Of a DNA stretch of 64,000 nucleotides, positions 1-12,061 are shown piece by piece. How positions within the stretch are numbered: position 1 is the first letter of the stretch; the number at the start of each line of letters is the position of its first letter. The translations under genes were made by a program, and so were the position numbers. Location of the stretch: the NCBI RefSeq assembly GCF_014109765.1, contig NZ_CP059139.1, positions 4,586,501 through 4,650,500 on the forward strand. Direction: 5' to 3'. Below the pieces are notes generated by a model, which was given only the letters and a program-made list of their open reading frames with translations, made no database searches and was not told the origin of the DNA. Source of the DNA: Pseudomonas berkeleyensis. GTDB taxonomy: Bacteria > Pseudomonadota > Gammaproteobacteria > Pseudomonadales > Pseudomonadaceae.

Positions 1-720
1 AACCCCAATGGCTGGCTGGATCTGGAAGAGCCGCAGAACACCGCCAAGTCGGTGGAGCTGATGGCGCTGCGCTATATCGTGCTGACCTCGGTGGATCGCG
101 ACGACCTCGAGGACGGCGGCGCGGGCCACTATGCAGCCTGCGTACGAGCGATCAAGGAAAACACGCCGCAGGTAGTGGTCGAGGCCCTGACGCCCGACTT
201 CGACGGCGATCATCAAGCTATCGAGCGCGTGGTGGACTCTGGCCTCGAAGTCTTCGCACAGAACGTCGAAACCGTTAAGCGCCTGACCCATGTCGTGCGT
301 GATCCACGCGCCGGCTACGAAAAGACGCTGAACGTGCTGGCCCACGCCAAGCGCCACCGCCCGCAGGTGCTGACCAAGACCAGCTTGATGCTGGGCCTGG
401 GTGAAACAGACGAGGAAATCCTGGAAACCATGGATGACCTGCGCGCCATCGGTGTGGACATCCTCACCCTCGGCCAATACCTGCAACCAACGCGTAACCA
501 CCTGAAGGTGCAGCGCTGGGTCAGCCCGGAAGAGTTCAACCGCTTGCGCGACATCGGCCTGGAAAAGGGTTTCATGGAGGTCGCGGCGGGCCCGCTGGTG
601 CGCTCAAGCTACCGTGCTGACCGCGTGTTCGAGAAGAACAACCTGGGCCTTGCAGCCCCGGTACCGGTGCCTGGCCAGGACATCAACAGCAGCCTGATCC
701 CGGCGCTGAATCTGAACTGA
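1..720 (+). CDS. lipA: Lipoyl synthase, C-terminal part (left edge cut)
   Basis: Radical-SAM enzyme that inserts two sulfurs into protein-bound octanoyl chains to make lipoyl cofactors. The frame is open from base 1 (reading [11 protein letters not shown]) to the stop at 720, so the N-terminus with the radical-SAM and auxiliary cluster cysteines lies outside the window. Visible family motifs are [13 protein letters not shown] [37 protein letters not shown] and the terminal [11 protein letters not shown]. The segment [12 protein letters not shown] differs from the VFNHNLE(N/T)VPRLY usual in gammaproteobacterial LipA, so this may be a second, divergent lipoyl synthase. It converges on cysNC across a shared terminator. 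Confidence 0.9.
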   Translation, partial: NPNGWLDLEEPQNTAKSVELMALRYIVLTSVDRDDLEDGGAGHYAACVRAIKENTPQVVVEALTPDFDGDHQAIERVVDSGLEVFAQNVETVKRLTHVVRDPRAGYEKTLNVLAHAKRHRPQVLTKTSLMLGLGETDEEILETMDDLRAIGVDILTLGQYLQPTRNHLKVQRWVSPEEFNRLRDIGLEKGFMEVAAGPLVRSSYRADRVFEKNNLGLAAPVPVPGQDINSSLIPALNLN

Positions 721-737
721 CCCTCACCGTCAGGCAC

Positions 738-767
738 AAAAAAACGGGGCTATATGCCCCGTTTTTT
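738..767. terminator. Bidirectional intrinsic terminator between lipA and cysNC
   Basis: Perfect stem AAAAACGGGGC / GCCCCGTTTTT with a five-base TATAT loop. It has a T run on the plus strand and, because of the flanking A run, also on the minus strand. It lies between convergent lipA and cysNC, so it can end both transcripts. Confidence 0.9.
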
Positions 768-817
768 CGTTCGCCGTTATCACCAGACCTGGCTGGCGAG
801 AACGGCATTGCAGTAAC

Positions 818-2713
818 TCAGATCGCGCCGCGCTGACGCAGCAGATCCAGCACCGCCTTCACGCCCTCTTCGACCGACTGCGACTGGGTATCGATCACCA
901 GATCGGCGTCCAGCGGCACATCATAGGGGAAACCTTCACCAGGAATGTTGTCGCCACCGGCGGCATACAAACCCTGCGGATCGCGCTCGGCGCAGATCTG
1001 CGGCGAAGCCTGCACGTAGACAGTGATCAGACGCTCGTTACCGATCAACGCCTTGGCCTGCTCGCGTCCCTCGGCATCTGGAGCGACGAACGCGGCCAGA
1101 GTCAGCAAGCCGGCTTCGTTGAACTGACGCGCCACATGGGCGGCACGACGCCAGTTCTCGGTACGCCCGGCACGATCCTGCGGCAGCCCTTTGTTCAGGT
1201 CGTGGCGCAGGTTCTGGCCATCGAGCACGTACACGGCGCGGCCCATGTCGAACAGCTTGCGCTCGACGGCATAAGCCAGAGTGCTCTTGCCCGCACCGGA
1301 CAGGCCGGAGAACAGCACGGTAGCCGGCTGCTGGCCAAAACGCAGGGAGCGCTCCTCGGTGGACACATGAGCCAGGCGACCATGCTGACCGCCGCCATGA
1401 GTGACCGGATCGGCGATGATCATGCCCGCACCGACGGTGCCATTGGTCAGGCGATCGATAACGATGAAGGCACCCGTGGTGCGGTTGTATTCATAGCCAT
1501 CCAGTGCGATCGATGCATCCAGCGCGACCTTGACCCGACCGATCTCGTTGAGTTTCAGCTCACTGGCGGCGCCCTGCTCCAGAGTATTCACATCCACGCG
1601 GTGAACGATGCTGGGGATCGAACCAGGCACGTAGCTGGTAGCGCGCTTGATGTCGTACTTCTTGCCCGGCAGCATCGGCTCTTCGCCCATCCACACCAGC
1701 ATCGCTTCGAAACCATCGGTGACCTGCGGACGGTTGTCGGCATGAACCAGCATGTCGCCACGCGACACATCGATCTCGTCCTCAAGGGTCAGGGTGACCG
1801 CCTGACCCGGGCCGGCCTGCTCCAGTTCGCCTTCGAAAGTGACGATGGACTTGACCCGACTGCTCTTGCCCGAGGGCAGTGCCACGACTTCATCGCCCTT
1901 GCGCACGATACCGCTGGCCAGAGTGCCGGCGAAGCCACGGAAGTTGAGGTTCGGCCGATTGACGTACTGCACCGGGAAGCGCAGGTCATCGAAATTGCGA
2001 TCACCGGAAACCTCGACTGTCTCGAGGATCTCCATCAGCGACTGGCCGGTGTACCAGGGCGAGCGCTCGGACTTGTTGACCACGTTGTCACCCTTGAGCG
2101 CTGACATCGGCACGAACTCTAGGGTGGTCGGACGCAGGTTGATCTTCTCGGCGAACGCCAGGTATTCAGCCTTGATCTGCTCGAAAACGGCCTGATCGAA
2201 GTTCTTCAGATCCATCTTGTTGATGGCGACGACGATGTGCTTGATGCCCAGCAAGGAGGCAATGAAGCTGTGTCGGCGAGTCTGGGTCTGCACACCGTAA
2301 CGCGCATCGATGAGGATGATCGCCAGGTCGCAGGTCGAAGCACCAGTGGCCATGTTGCGCGTGTACTGCTCATGGCCGGGGGTGTCGGCGATGATGAACT
2401 TGCGTTTGGCGGTGGAGAAGTAGCGGTAGGCCACGTCGATGGTGATGCCTTGCTCGCGCTCGGCCTGCAGACCGTCGACCAGCAGCGCTAGATCCACTTC
2501 GTCACCGGTGGTGCCGACCTTCTTGGAATCCTTGGTGATAGCCTCCAGGTGATCTTCGTAGATCATCTTGGAGTCGTGCAGCAAACGGCCGATCAGCGTG
2601 CTCTTGCCGTCGTCGACGTTGCCGCAGGTGAGAAAGCGCAGCAGCTCTTTACGTTCGTGCTGGGCCAGGTACGCGAGGATGTCCTCGCTGATCAAATCGG
2701 ATTGATGACTCAT
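818..2713 (-). CDS. cysNC: Bifunctional sulfate adenylyltransferase subunit 1 / APS kinase
   Basis: GTP-driven large subunit of ATP sulfurylase fused to APS kinase; with CysD it turns sulfate into APS and then PAPS in the cytoplasm. The 631-residue protein starts with a translation-factor-like GTPase domain: GNVDDGKS at residues 31-38, DTPGHEQY near 110 and NKMD near 165. Elongation-factor-like beta barrels follow, then a C-terminal kinase domain opening with the P-loop GLSGAGKS near residue 465. The fused form is typical of pseudomonads. It starts 12 bases after cysD and is surely co-transcribed with it. Confidence 0.97.
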   Translation of the reverse strand: MSHQSDLISEDILAYLAQHERKELLRFLTCGNVDDGKSTLIGRLLHDSKMIYEDHLEAITKDSKKVGTTGDEVDLALLVDGLQAEREQGITIDVAYRYFSTAKRKFIIADTPGHEQYTRNMATGASTCDLAIILIDARYGVQTQTRRHSFIASLLGIKHIVVAINKMDLKNFDQAVFEQIKAEYLAFAEKINLRPTTLEFVPMSALKGDNVVNKSERSPWYTGQSLMEILETVEVSGDRNFDDLRFPVQYVNRPNLNFRGFAGTLASGIVRKGDEVVALPSGKSSRVKSIVTFEGELEQAGPGQAVTLTLEDEIDVSRGDMLVHADNRPQVTDGFEAMLVWMGEEPMLPGKKYDIKRATSYVPGSIPSIVHRVDVNTLEQGAASELKLNEIGRVKVALDASIALDGYEYNRTTGAFIVIDRLTNGTVGAGMIIADPVTHGGGQHGRLAHVSTEERSLRFGQQPATVLFSGLSGAGKSTLAYAVERKLFDMGRAVYVLDGQNLRHDLNKGLPQDRAGRTENWRRAAHVARQFNEAGLLTLAAFVAPDAEGREQAKALIGNERLITVYVQASPQICAERDPQGLYAAGGDNIPGEGFPYDVPLDADLVIDTQSQSVEEGVKAVLDLLRQRGAI

Positions 2714-2725
2714 GGTGCGCGATCC

Positions 2726-3643
2726 TTAGAAATAGCCCTGACGTTTCTTTTCTTCCATCGACCCGGCGGCGTCGTGATCGATCACGCGGCCCTGGCGTTC
2801 GGAAGTACGGGTCAGGAGCATTTCCTGGATGATGTCCGGCAAGGTGGCAGCCGTGGACTCCACCGCGCCGGTCAGCGGGTAGCAGCCCAGGGTGCGGAAA
2901 CGCACCATCTTCTTGGTGATGCGTGCTTTCTCTTCATCGGACAGGTGTTCGAGGATGCGCTCGTCGTCGATCATGATCAGCGTGCCGTTCTTCTCGATCA
3001 CTTCACGCTCGGCGGCGAAGTACAGCGGCACGATTGGAATCTGTTCCAGGTAGATGTACTGCCAGATATCCAGCTCGGTCCAGTTCGACAGCGGGAAGAC
3101 GCGAATCGACTCACCCTTCTTCACCTTGCCGTTGTACACGTTCCACAGCTCGGGACGCTGATTCTTCGGATCCCAGCGGTGCTTGCTGTCACGGAAGGAG
3201 TAGACACGCTCTTTGGCGCGCGACTTCTCTTCGTCGCGACGCGCACCACCGAAGGCGGCGTCGAAGCCGTATTTGTCCAGCGCCTGCTTGAGGCCTTCGG
3301 TCTTCATCACGTCGGTGTGCTTGGCACTGCCGTAGGTGAAGGGGTTCATGTCCTGCGCCACACCATCGGGGTTGATGTGGGTGATCAGATCCAGGCCCAT
3401 CTCGCTGACCATCTTGTCGCGAAAGCTGTACATCTCCTGGAACTTCCAGCGCGTGTCGACGTGCATCACCGGAAACGGCAGCTTGCCGGGAAAGAACGCC
3501 TTGCGTGCCAGATGCAGCATCACGGCGGAATCCTTACCGATGGAATAGAGCATCACCGGGTTGTCGAATTCGGCGGCCACTTCACGAATGATGTGGATAC
3601 TTTCCGCCTCGAGCTGTTTCAAGTGCGTCAGTTTGTCGAGCAT
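2726..3643 (-). CDS. cysD: Sulfate adenylyltransferase subunit 2
   Basis: Catalytic small subunit of ATP sulfurylase, which adenylylates sulfate to APS. The 305-residue protein is full length for CysD. It carries the PP-loop-type motif [13 protein letters not shown] near residue 34 and the conserved [12 protein letters not shown] and [12 protein letters not shown] segments. First gene of the cysD-cysNC operon; about 340 bases of non-coding DNA lie upstream. Confidence 0.97.
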   Translation of the reverse strand: MLDKLTHLKQLEAESIHIIREVAAEFDNPVMLYSIGKDSAVMLHLARKAFFPGKLPFPVMHVDTRWKFQEMYSFRDKMVSEMGLDLITHINPDGVAQDMNPFTYGSAKHTDVMKTEGLKQALDKYGFDAAFGGARRDEEKSRAKERVYSFRDSKHRWDPKNQRPELWNVYNGKVKKGESIRVFPLSNWTELDIWQYIYLEQIPIVPLYFAAEREVIEKNGTLIMIDDERILEHLSDEEKARITKKMVRFRTLGCYPLTGAVESTAATLPDIIQEMLLTRTSERQGRVIDHDAAGSMEEKKRQGYF

Positions 3644-3736
3644 GGCTACTCACGGGATAACGATATTATTCAGGCCGACGGGCCTTGGACGAGCGCGCAC
3701 TCTAGCACAGCGCTCTCTTCTATTCAGGGCGGCACT

Positions 3737-3753
3737 TAGATCGAAACGATCTA
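3737..3753. promoter_or_regulatory. Perfect 7-bp palindrome upstream of cysD
   Basis: TAGATCG-AAA-CGATCTA lies 94 bases upstream of the cysD start, in the non-coding stretch 3644-3781. It could be an operator or simply a short hairpin. I cannot match it to a known CysB site. The rest of 3644-3781 shows no gene. Confidence 0.3.
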
Positions 3754-3781
3754 GCTTTATGCCTGGAGGAAAGCCCTGTTC

Positions 3782-3994
3782 AGAACCTGTTCACGATCTC
3801 TCGAGCTAGAGCTATACAGGGCGCAACGACCAGCGGGAGTAACAGCCAAAGGCTGGCCCGAAGGGCGAGCGCCGGCGAGTCAAACAGGCGAGGAGCGCTC
3901 GGGGTCGCGCTCGACTTTACGAGTTATAAATGAGCGATCCGAGCCTGCTTTTAACGCAGTAGAACCGACACGCAGCAGATCGTGAGCAGGTTCT
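3782..3994. mobile_element. MITE-like element with 18-bp terminal inverted repeats
   Basis: The left end AGAACCTGTTCACGATCT (3782-3799) and the reverse complement of the right end (3977-3994), AGAACCTGCTCACGATCT, match at 17 of 18 bases. They enclose 177 bases with no credible ORF but several short internal complementary stretches. The size (213 bp), long terminal repeats and lack of a transposase fit a non-autonomous miniature transposable element. I see no clear target-site duplication. The right end touches the stop codon of the adjacent nif3-family gene, whose last base it supplies. Together with 3644-3781 it fills the 350-base gap between cysD and that gene. Confidence 0.65.
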
Positions 3995-4752
3995 CAGACC
4001 GGATTTGGGCAGTCGATAAAAAGGTGTTCCAGCGCGAAGCGGCGCGCCAGATAATCGCCCAACGCCTGCACACCGTAACGCTCGGTAGCGTGGTGACCAG
4101 CGGCGATGAAGCTCAGACCGTTCTCGCGTGCACTGTGGAAGGTCTGCTCGGAAGCCTCGCCAGTCAGGTACAGATCAACGCCAGCAGCGACAGCCGTATC
4201 GATATAGCCCTGCCCGCCCCCCGTGCACCAGCCGACACGGCGAATCAGCCCCTCGCCTTCGATCAACAAGGGTTCACGCCCTAGCACCTGCTGCACATGG
4301 CGAGCAAAATCCTGCGCACTCATTGGTTCTTCCAGCGAACCCACCAGGCCCACGGTGCGCGGATTCTCCGGCTCCAGCGGCCCTTCGACGACGATACCGA
4401 GCTGACGCGCCAGCTGCACGTTGTTGCCCACTTCGGGATGCACGTCCAGCGGCAGATGATAGGCCAGCAGACTGATCTCATTGGCCAGCAACGCCTTGAG
4501 CCGACGCTGCTTCATACCGGTAACGCAGGGGTTTTCACCCTTCCAGAAATAGCCGTGATGAACCAGCAGAACATCGGCTTCGGCCTCGATGGCTGCTTCG
4601 ATCAGTTCCTGGCTCGCCGTGACACCACTGACAATTCGACTCACCTGCGGACGGCCTTCGACCTGCAGCCCATTCGGGCAGTAATCACTGATGCGCGACG
4701 CGTTCAGAAAAGCGTCAGCTTCTCCCACTAATGTGGTCAGGGCAATGGCCAT
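3994..4752 (-). CDS. Nif3-like dinuclear metal centre protein (YbgI/GTP cyclohydrolase-type)
   Basis: A 252-residue member of the NIF3/YbgI/DUF34 family, which binds a dinuclear metal site. Its biochemical role is unsettled. Family motifs are DYCPNGLQVEG near residue 25, the metal-binding LLVHHGYFW near 65, LLAYHLPLDVHPEVGNN near 95, and the C-terminal FIAAGHHATERYG. I chose ATG 4752 over a longer open frame starting at 4845 because GAGAGGA sits six bases upstream and homologues begin MA(I/V)ALxTLV. The stop codon abuts the MITE-like element. Divergent from algW. Confidence 0.88.
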   Translation of the reverse strand: MAIALTTLVGEADAFLNASRISDYCPNGLQVEGRPQVSRIVSGVTASQELIEAAIEAEADVLLVHHGYFWKGENPCVTGMKQRRLKALLANEISLLAYHLPLDVHPEVGNNVQLARQLGIVVEGPLEPENPRTVGLVGSLEEPMSAQDFARHVQQVLGREPLLIEGEGLIRRVGWCTGGGQGYIDTAVAAGVDLYLTGEASEQTFHSARENGLSFIAAGHHATERYGVQALGDYLARRFALEHLFIDCPNPV

Positions 4753-4782
4753 GAAGATTCCTCTCAAGCTGTTGCGGGCCGC

Positions 4783-4811
4783 TGCCTTATTGGCGAGCAC
4801 CTCACTATAAT
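4783..4811 (+). promoter_or_regulatory. Probable algW promoter
   Basis: A consensus -10 TATAAT (4806-4811) lies 52 bases before the algW start. A weak -35-like TGCCTT (4783-4788) is at the 17-base spacing. Only the -10 is convincing. Confidence 0.45.
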
Positions 4812-4862
4812 GCGCCACCTTAAGGGTCACCTTTGGCCCTCGCAACCCTCAGGATTGTCTCG

Positions 4863-6005
<1,143 letters not shown>

Positions 6006-6018
6006 GTTTCATGCAACG

Positions 6019-6046
6019 AAAAAGCCGGCATTACGCCGGCTTTTTT
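6019..6046. terminator. Intrinsic terminator between algW and hisC
   Basis: AAAAAGCCGGC-ATTAC-GCCGGCTTTTT forms an 11-bp stem with T runs on both strands. It sits between convergent algW and hisC and can serve both. Confidence 0.9.
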
Positions 6047-6074
6047 ATGTTCTGCTGCAAGCAGTCGTGGGGCG

Positions 6075-7127
6075 TCAGAGCCCCTGCAATGCATCCAGCA
6101 GCGCCTGATTCTGCTCCGGCGTACCAATGGTGATACGCAGGAACTGAGCGATGCGCTGCTGCTTGAAGTGCCGCACAATCACGCCCTGCTCGCGCAAGCC
6201 CGCCGCCAGCGTGGCCGCATCCTTGCCTGGATGACGAGCGAAGACGAAATTCGCCGCCGAGGGCAGTACCTCGAACCCCAGAGCCTGCAAACCGGCAACC
6301 ACCACCTCGCGACTGTCAATCACCTGCTTGCAGGTCTTCTCGAAGTAATCACGATCCTCGAACGCCGCAGCCGCACCAACGATGGCCATGCGGTCGAGCG
6401 GATAGGAGTTGAAGCTGTTCTTGATCCGCTCCAGCGCCTCGATCAGATCCGGATGACCGACCGCAATGCCGACGCGCAGACCAGCCAGCGAACGCGACTT
6501 GGACAGGGTCTGGGTGACCAGCAGATTCGGGTACTTGTCGACCAGGCTGATGGCCGTCTGGCCACCGAAGTCGATGTAGGCTTCATCCACCAGCACCACG
6601 GAGTCCGGGCTACCCTGCAGCAGACGCTCGACGGCATCGAGCGGCAACAGGCAGCCAGTCGGCGCATTGGGGTTGGGGAAGATGATGCCGGCATTCGGAC
6701 GCGCGTAATCCTCGACACGAATCTGGAAGTCATCATCCAGCGGCAGCGCCTCGTAGTCGATGCCGTAAAGCCCGCAATAAACCGGGTAGAAGCTGTAGGT
6801 GACGTCCGGGAACAGCAACGGCTTGCCGTGCTGGAACAGACCATGGAAAGCGTGCGCCAGCACCTCGTCGGAGCCATTGCCGACGAATACCTGGCTGGTC
6901 TGTACGCCGTAATAGTCAGCGACCGCCTGCTTCAGACGGTCGCTGTTGGGATCCGGGTACAACCGCAGATTGTCGCTCAGCTCGGCCTGCATGGCCGCGA
7001 TGGCCTTCGGCGACGGGCCATAGGGGTTCTCATTGGTGTTGAGCTTGACCAGCTTGCTCAGCTTGGGCTGCTCACCTGGTACGTAAGGCACCAGGTCTTT
7101 GACGAAGGGGCTCCAGAATTTGCTCAT
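6075..7127 (-). CDS. hisC: Histidinol-phosphate aminotransferase
   Basis: PLP-dependent class I/II aminotransferase that converts imidazole acetol phosphate and glutamate to histidinol phosphate. The 350-residue protein has [12 protein letters not shown] near residue 28, the aspartate motif LVDEAYIDF near 195 and the PLP-lysine motif [14 protein letters not shown] near 215. The start at 7127 (MSKFWSPFV) has a good AGAAGGG ribosome site. The open frame continues upstream through a REP-like palindrome to 7172, but that extension is not needed. Last gene of the minus-strand murA-hisG-hisD-hisC series. Confidence 0.96.
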   Translation of the reverse strand: MSKFWSPFVKDLVPYVPGEQPKLSKLVKLNTNENPYGPSPKAIAAMQAELSDNLRLYPDPNSDRLKQAVADYYGVQTSQVFVGNGSDEVLAHAFHGLFQHGKPLLFPDVTYSFYPVYCGLYGIDYEALPLDDDFQIRVEDYARPNAGIIFPNPNAPTGCLLPLDAVERLLQGSPDSVVLVDEAYIDFGGQTAISLVDKYPNLLVTQTLSKSRSLAGLRVGIAVGHPDLIEALERIKNSFNSYPLDRMAIVGAAAAFEDRDYFEKTCKQVIDSREVVVAGLQALGFEVLPSAANFVFARHPGKDAATLAAGLREQGVIVRHFKQQRIAQFLRITIGTPEQNQALLDALQGL

Positions 7128-7149
7128 CTGCCCTTCTCTCCTCGAATGC

Positions 7150-7205
7150 GTAGGGTGCGCTGTGCGCACCACGGATAATCAACAGGCGCGCGTGACGCGC
7201 CCTAC
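7150..7205. repeat. REP-like palindrome in the hisD/hisC junction
   Basis: GTAGGGTGCGCTGTGCGCACC at the left and ...GCGCCCTAC at the right form imperfect outer arms with an inner GGTGCGC/GCGCACC-type palindrome. It is the same family as copies at 51899, 52923, 54915 and 57445. It fills almost the whole 79-base spacer between hisD and hisC. On the minus strand the hisD stop reads TGATGTAG, so an ATG overlapping the stop is closed at once by the TAG in the repeat end. Confidence 0.8.
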
Positions 7206-7206
7206 A

Positions 7207-8514
7207 TCACTTGATTCGGTACTCGGCGCTGCGCGCATGCGCGGTCAGCGACTCGCCACGGGCCAGCACCGAGGCGCTCTTGCCCAGCTCCGACGCGCCA
7301 TCCGGCGAGCAGAAGATGATCGACGAGCGCTTCTGGAAGTCATAAACCCCCAGCGGCGAGGAAAAACGCGCGGTGCCAGAGGTCGGCAGCACGTGATTCG
7401 GGCCAGCCACGTAGTCGCCCAAGGCTTCTGCGGTGTAACGGCCCATGAAGATCGCGCCGGCGTGGCGAATCTGCGGCAGCCAGGCCTCCGGGTCAGCCAC
7501 CGACAGCTCCAGGTGTTCTGGGGCGATACGGTTGGCCACTTCAATGGCCTGCGCCATATCGGCCACCTGAATCAACGCGCCACGACCTTCCAGCGAGGTG
7601 CGGATGATCTCGGCACGTTCCATGGTCGGCAGCAGCTTGGCGATGCTTTCAGCGACGCGGTCAAGGAAGTCGGCATCAGGGCTGACTAGGATCGACTGAG
7701 CGTCCTCGTCGTGCTCGGCCTGGGAGAAGAGATCCATGGCGATCCAGTCCGGATCGGTCTGGCCATCGCAGACCACAAGAATCTCGGAAGGCCCGGCAAT
7801 CATGTCGATGCCGACCTTGCCGAACACGTGGCGTTTGGCGGTGGCGACATAGATGTTGCCGGGGCCGACGATCTTGTCCACCGGCGGCACGCTCTCGGTG
7901 CCATAGGCCAGCGCAGCGACGGCTTGAGCACCACCGATGGTGAAGACGCGATCGACACCAGCGATAGCGGCGGCAGCGAGGACGATTTCGTTGATCTCGC
8001 CGCGCGGAGTCGGCACCACCATCACCACCTCGGGCACGCCGGCGACCTTGGCCGGAATGGCATTCATCAGCACCGACGACGGATAGGAGGCCTTGCCACC
8101 CGGCACATACAGACCGGCACGATCCAGCGGGGTGACCTTCTGGCCCAGCACGGTGCCGTCGGCTTCGGTGTAACGCCAGGAATCCTGTTTCTGCTTTTCG
8201 TGGTAGCTGCGCACGCGCTCAGCCGCCACTTCAAGCGCCTGGCGTTGCTCGACGCTGATGCGGGTCAGGGCCAGTTCCAGACGCTCACGCGGCAGGATCA
8301 GATCGGCCATGCTGGCGACTTCAAGAGCATCGAAACGCTGGGTGTATTCGACCAGGGCGGCGTCGCCACGCTCACGCACGGCCTGGATGATTTCCAGTAC
8401 ACGCTGGTTGACGCCATCGTCAGACACACTCTCCCAGCTCAGCAGATGATCCAGGTGTCGGGCGAAGTCCTGGTCAGCGGCGTTGAGTCGGCGAACAGCG
8501 ATGGGAGCGGTCAT
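7207..8514 (-). CDS. hisD: Histidinol dehydrogenase
   Basis: Zinc-dependent NAD enzyme that performs the last two steps of histidine synthesis, oxidising histidinol to histidine. The 435-residue protein has the family landmarks [28 protein letters not shown] near residue 135, the signature region [15 protein letters not shown] near 235, [10 protein letters not shown] near 265 and [14 protein letters not shown] near 375. Part of the minus-strand his series; a REP-like palindrome separates it from hisC. Confidence 0.97.
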   Translation of the reverse strand: MTAPIAVRRLNAADQDFARHLDHLLSWESVSDDGVNQRVLEIIQAVRERGDAALVEYTQRFDALEVASMADLILPRERLELALTRISVEQRQALEVAAERVRSYHEKQKQDSWRYTEADGTVLGQKVTPLDRAGLYVPGGKASYPSSVLMNAIPAKVAGVPEVVMVVPTPRGEINEIVLAAAAIAGVDRVFTIGGAQAVAALAYGTESVPPVDKIVGPGNIYVATAKRHVFGKVGIDMIAGPSEILVVCDGQTDPDWIAMDLFSQAEHDEDAQSILVSPDADFLDRVAESIAKLLPTMERAEIIRTSLEGRGALIQVADMAQAIEVANRIAPEHLELSVADPEAWLPQIRHAGAIFMGRYTAEALGDYVAGPNHVLPTSGTARFSSPLGVYDFQKRSSIIFCSPDGASELGKSASVLARGESLTAHARSAEYRIK

Positions 8515-8609
8515 GGCAAAGCCTCGTGTAATGGCGAATCTCAGGCGCCGCTAGAGTAGCAAGCCCACCGTGCGGGCACCTGAGAATTTGGCTATGACAC
8601 GGATAGGCG

Positions 8610-8630
8610 CGCGCGGCATTTCGCCGCGCG
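8610..8630. other. Intergenic hairpin between hisG and hisD
   Basis: CGCGCGGC-ATTTC-GCCGCGCG, a perfect 8-bp stem in the 123-base gap. There is no T run, so it is more likely an mRNA-stabilising hairpin or a pause site than a full terminator. Confidence 0.5.
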
Positions 8631-8637
8631 AAAGGTA

Positions 8638-9273
8638 TCAGTGCGAATGTCGCGCCTCGACGGCGCCACGCAGAGTTTCGATCAACGCCTGGATGCGCGC
8701 GTGCTGCATCTTCATCGACGCCTTGTTGACGATCAGCCGCGAGCTGATCGTAGCGATCATTTCCTGCGGTTCAAGACCGTTGGCACGCAGGGTGTTGCCG
8801 GTATCGACCACGTCGATGATCTTGTCAGCCAGCCCCACCAGCGGCGCCAGCTCCATCGAGCCGTACAGCTTGATGATGTCGACCTGACGGCCCTGCTCGG
8901 CATAGTAGCGCTTGGCGACGTTGACGAACTTGGTGGCCACGCGCAGACGCCCTTTCGGCTCCGGCGCACCGACCTTGCCGGCAGTCATCAGCTTGCACTT
9001 GGCGATCTGCAGATCCAGCGGTTCGTAGATTCCCTGACCACCGTACTCCATCAGCACGTCCTTGCCGGCCACACCGAGGTCGGCCGCACCATGCTCGACA
9101 TAGGTCGGCACATCGGTGGCGCGCACGATCAGCAGGCGAACGTCATCCTGCGTGGTGGGGATGATCAGCTTGCGGCTCTTGTCCGGATTTTCGGTCGGTT
9201 CGATACCGGCCGCCGCCAACAGCGGCAGGGTGTCATCGAGAATACGGCCTTTGGACAGGGCGATGGTTAGCAT
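8638..9273 (-). CDS. hisG: ATP phosphoribosyltransferase, short form
   Basis: First enzyme of histidine synthesis; it joins PRPP to ATP. At 211 residues it is the short HisG type that lacks the C-terminal regulatory domain and needs HisZ, which is not in this window. Motifs are [11 protein letters not shown] at the N-terminus, [17 protein letters not shown] near residue 83 and the PRPP-binding [16 protein letters not shown] near 152. It follows murA after 63 bases that hold a strong hairpin. Confidence 0.96.
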   Translation of the reverse strand: MLTIALSKGRILDDTLPLLAAAGIEPTENPDKSRKLIIPTTQDDVRLLIVRATDVPTYVEHGAADLGVAGKDVLMEYGGQGIYEPLDLQIAKCKLMTAGKVGAPEPKGRLRVATKFVNVAKRYYAEQGRQVDIIKLYGSMELAPLVGLADKIIDVVDTGNTLRANGLEPQEMIATISSRLIVNKASMKMQHARIQALIETLRGAVEARHSH

Positions 9274-9295
9274 GAAACGGTTCCTTGAACGGAAG

Positions 9296-9321
9296 TGGCC
9301 GCTCCGACTCAGGAGCGGCCA
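9296..9321. other. Intergenic hairpin between murA and hisG
   Basis: TGGCCGCTCC-GACTCA-GGAGCGGCCA is a perfect 10-bp stem placed just after murA (minus strand) and before hisG. No clear T run follows, so partial termination or RNA processing is possible. Confidence 0.55.
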
Positions 9322-9336
9322 TACGGCGATGAGGGC

Positions 9337-10864
<1,528 letters not shown>

Positions 10865-11073
10865 GCTCGACCTCGACTGACGCATTCGGGCACCTGAGCC
10901 CGCGGGTCGGCCATCATACAAAAAAGCCCCCCGCCTGCGAACCCCGCACATAGCGGCGCTGACGGAACGCCAGAAAAAATCGACGCCAGGGCAGACTCAG
11001 GAGCGAGGCGAACAGCCCACCTCGCCATGCCGGAGTCGCCCCCGCTAAGCCTCATTGGAACACCTGCGGCGGA

Positions 11074-11095
11074 CTGCTGCGCGAGTACGCCCTAC
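11074..11095. repeat. Fragment of a dispersed repeat
   Basis: CTGCTGCGCGAGTACGCCCTAC matches the segment at 44419-44440 (CTGCTTCGCGAGTACGCCCTAC) at 21 of 22 bases. It ends in the CCCTAC shared by the GTAGGG palindromes of this window. It lies in the 245-base mlaB-ibaG gap, which otherwise shows no gene. Confidence 0.5.
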
Positions 11096-11109
11096 TCACC
11101 TCGGTCTTG

Positions 11110-11418
11110 CTACGATTCCAGCGGCAACACGTCCAGCAGGCCACTGACCTGAGCGATCTGGCGCATGTCCTTGGGCAGCGCACTGATCGACAGTTCACGC
11201 CCGGCCTTGCGCGCATCACGCGTGAACGCCAGCAGCAGCGCCAAACCAACGCTGCTGGACTTCTCCACAGCGCTACAGTCGAGCGCCAGGCGCGCCACAG
11301 GGCTGGTGGCAATCAGCCGCGCACCCTTTTCACGCAGCAACGGGCCGGTGCTGTAGTCCAGCACACCTGCGAGCTGCAATTGCCCAGGTGCACGCTCGGT
11401 GATGCTCGCCTGGCTCAC
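11110..11418 (-). CDS. mlaB: STAS-domain protein MlaB
   Basis: Small cytoplasmic STAS protein (102 residues) that binds and stabilises the MlaF ATPase in the MlaFEDB phospholipid transporter. The STAS core is visible as LQLAGVLDYSTGPLL and LALDCSAVEKSSSVGLALLLAF. The start overlaps the mlaC stop by four bases (ATGA). Last gene of the mlaFEDCB cluster, called ttg2 in older Pseudomonas work. Confidence 0.92.
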   Translation of the reverse strand: MSQASITERAPGQLQLAGVLDYSTGPLLREKGARLIATSPVARLALDCSAVEKSSSVGLALLLAFTRDARKAGRELSISALPKDMRQIAQVSGLLDVLPLES

Positions 11419-12047
11419 GACTCGCCCCGAGCCTGACGTGCCCTGGCCACGGTATCGGCCCAGGTGTCGATGACCTTGTCCAGGTCGTTGCGGTTGCTCT
11501 GCATCGACTGGGCGAACTGGTCACGGAACAGCTTGCCGATGTTGATGCCGTTGATCACCACGTTACGCAGCTTCCAGGTGCCATCGAGCGACACCATGGT
11601 GTAGGACAGCGGATAGACGGCGCCCTTGCCGTCACGAATTTCCATGCCGACCGAAGTACGATCGCCCTCCGCCTTGCCACTGCCCGGCAGCACGCGAATG
11701 TCCTGGTTGTTGTACTCGAGCAGGGCGTTGCCGTAGAACTGCATCAGGCTGCGTTTGAAGTTCTCCTGGAAGCGGCTCATCTGCTCCGGCGATGCCTGGC
11801 GCGAATAGCGCACGGTCATCACACCACGGGAAATACCGTCGACATCGACCACCGGACCAAGAATGTCATTGAGCGACTGGTAGAAAGCGTTCGGATCGCT
11901 GCGGTAGCGATCCTTGTTGGCCTTGAGGTCAGCCAGCAGGGTGTCGGTGGTCTGCTGCACCACCTCATGCGCACTCGGTGCAGCCAGGGCCAGCAATGGC
12001 ATGGCAGCCAGGAGCGCCAGCAGGGAATTACGCACGGTTTTGAACAT
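11415..12047 (-). CDS. mlaC: Periplasmic phospholipid shuttle MlaC
   Basis: Soluble periplasmic carrier that moves phospholipids between the outer-membrane MlaA complex and the inner-membrane MlaFEDB complex. Numbered from ATG 12047, the 210-residue protein has a signal peptide (hydrophobic core NSLLALLAAMPLLALAAPSA, residues 6-25). The mature Tol_Tol_Ttg2 domain includes RGVMTVRYSRQASPEQMSRF. The start at 12047 has GAGGG upstream and follows the mlaD stop by 14 bases; a start six codons earlier overlaps mlaD. Confidence 0.94.
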   Translation of the reverse strand: MFKTVRNSLLALLAAMPLLALAAPSAHEVVQQTTDTLLADLKANKDRYRSDPNAFYQSLNDILGPVVDVDGISRGVMTVRYSRQASPEQMSRFQENFKRSLMQFYGNALLEYNNQDIRVLPGSGKAEGDRTSVGMEIRDGKGAVYPLSYTMVSLDGTWKLRNVVINGINIGKLFRDQFAQSMQSNRNDLDKVIDTWADTVARARQARGES

Positions 12048-12061
12048 GTCAGGAGCCCTCA

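Noticed and set aside
2549..3739. A 396-codon plus-strand frame opposite cysD
   Set aside because: Antisense to the well-supported cysD gene; no family motifs.
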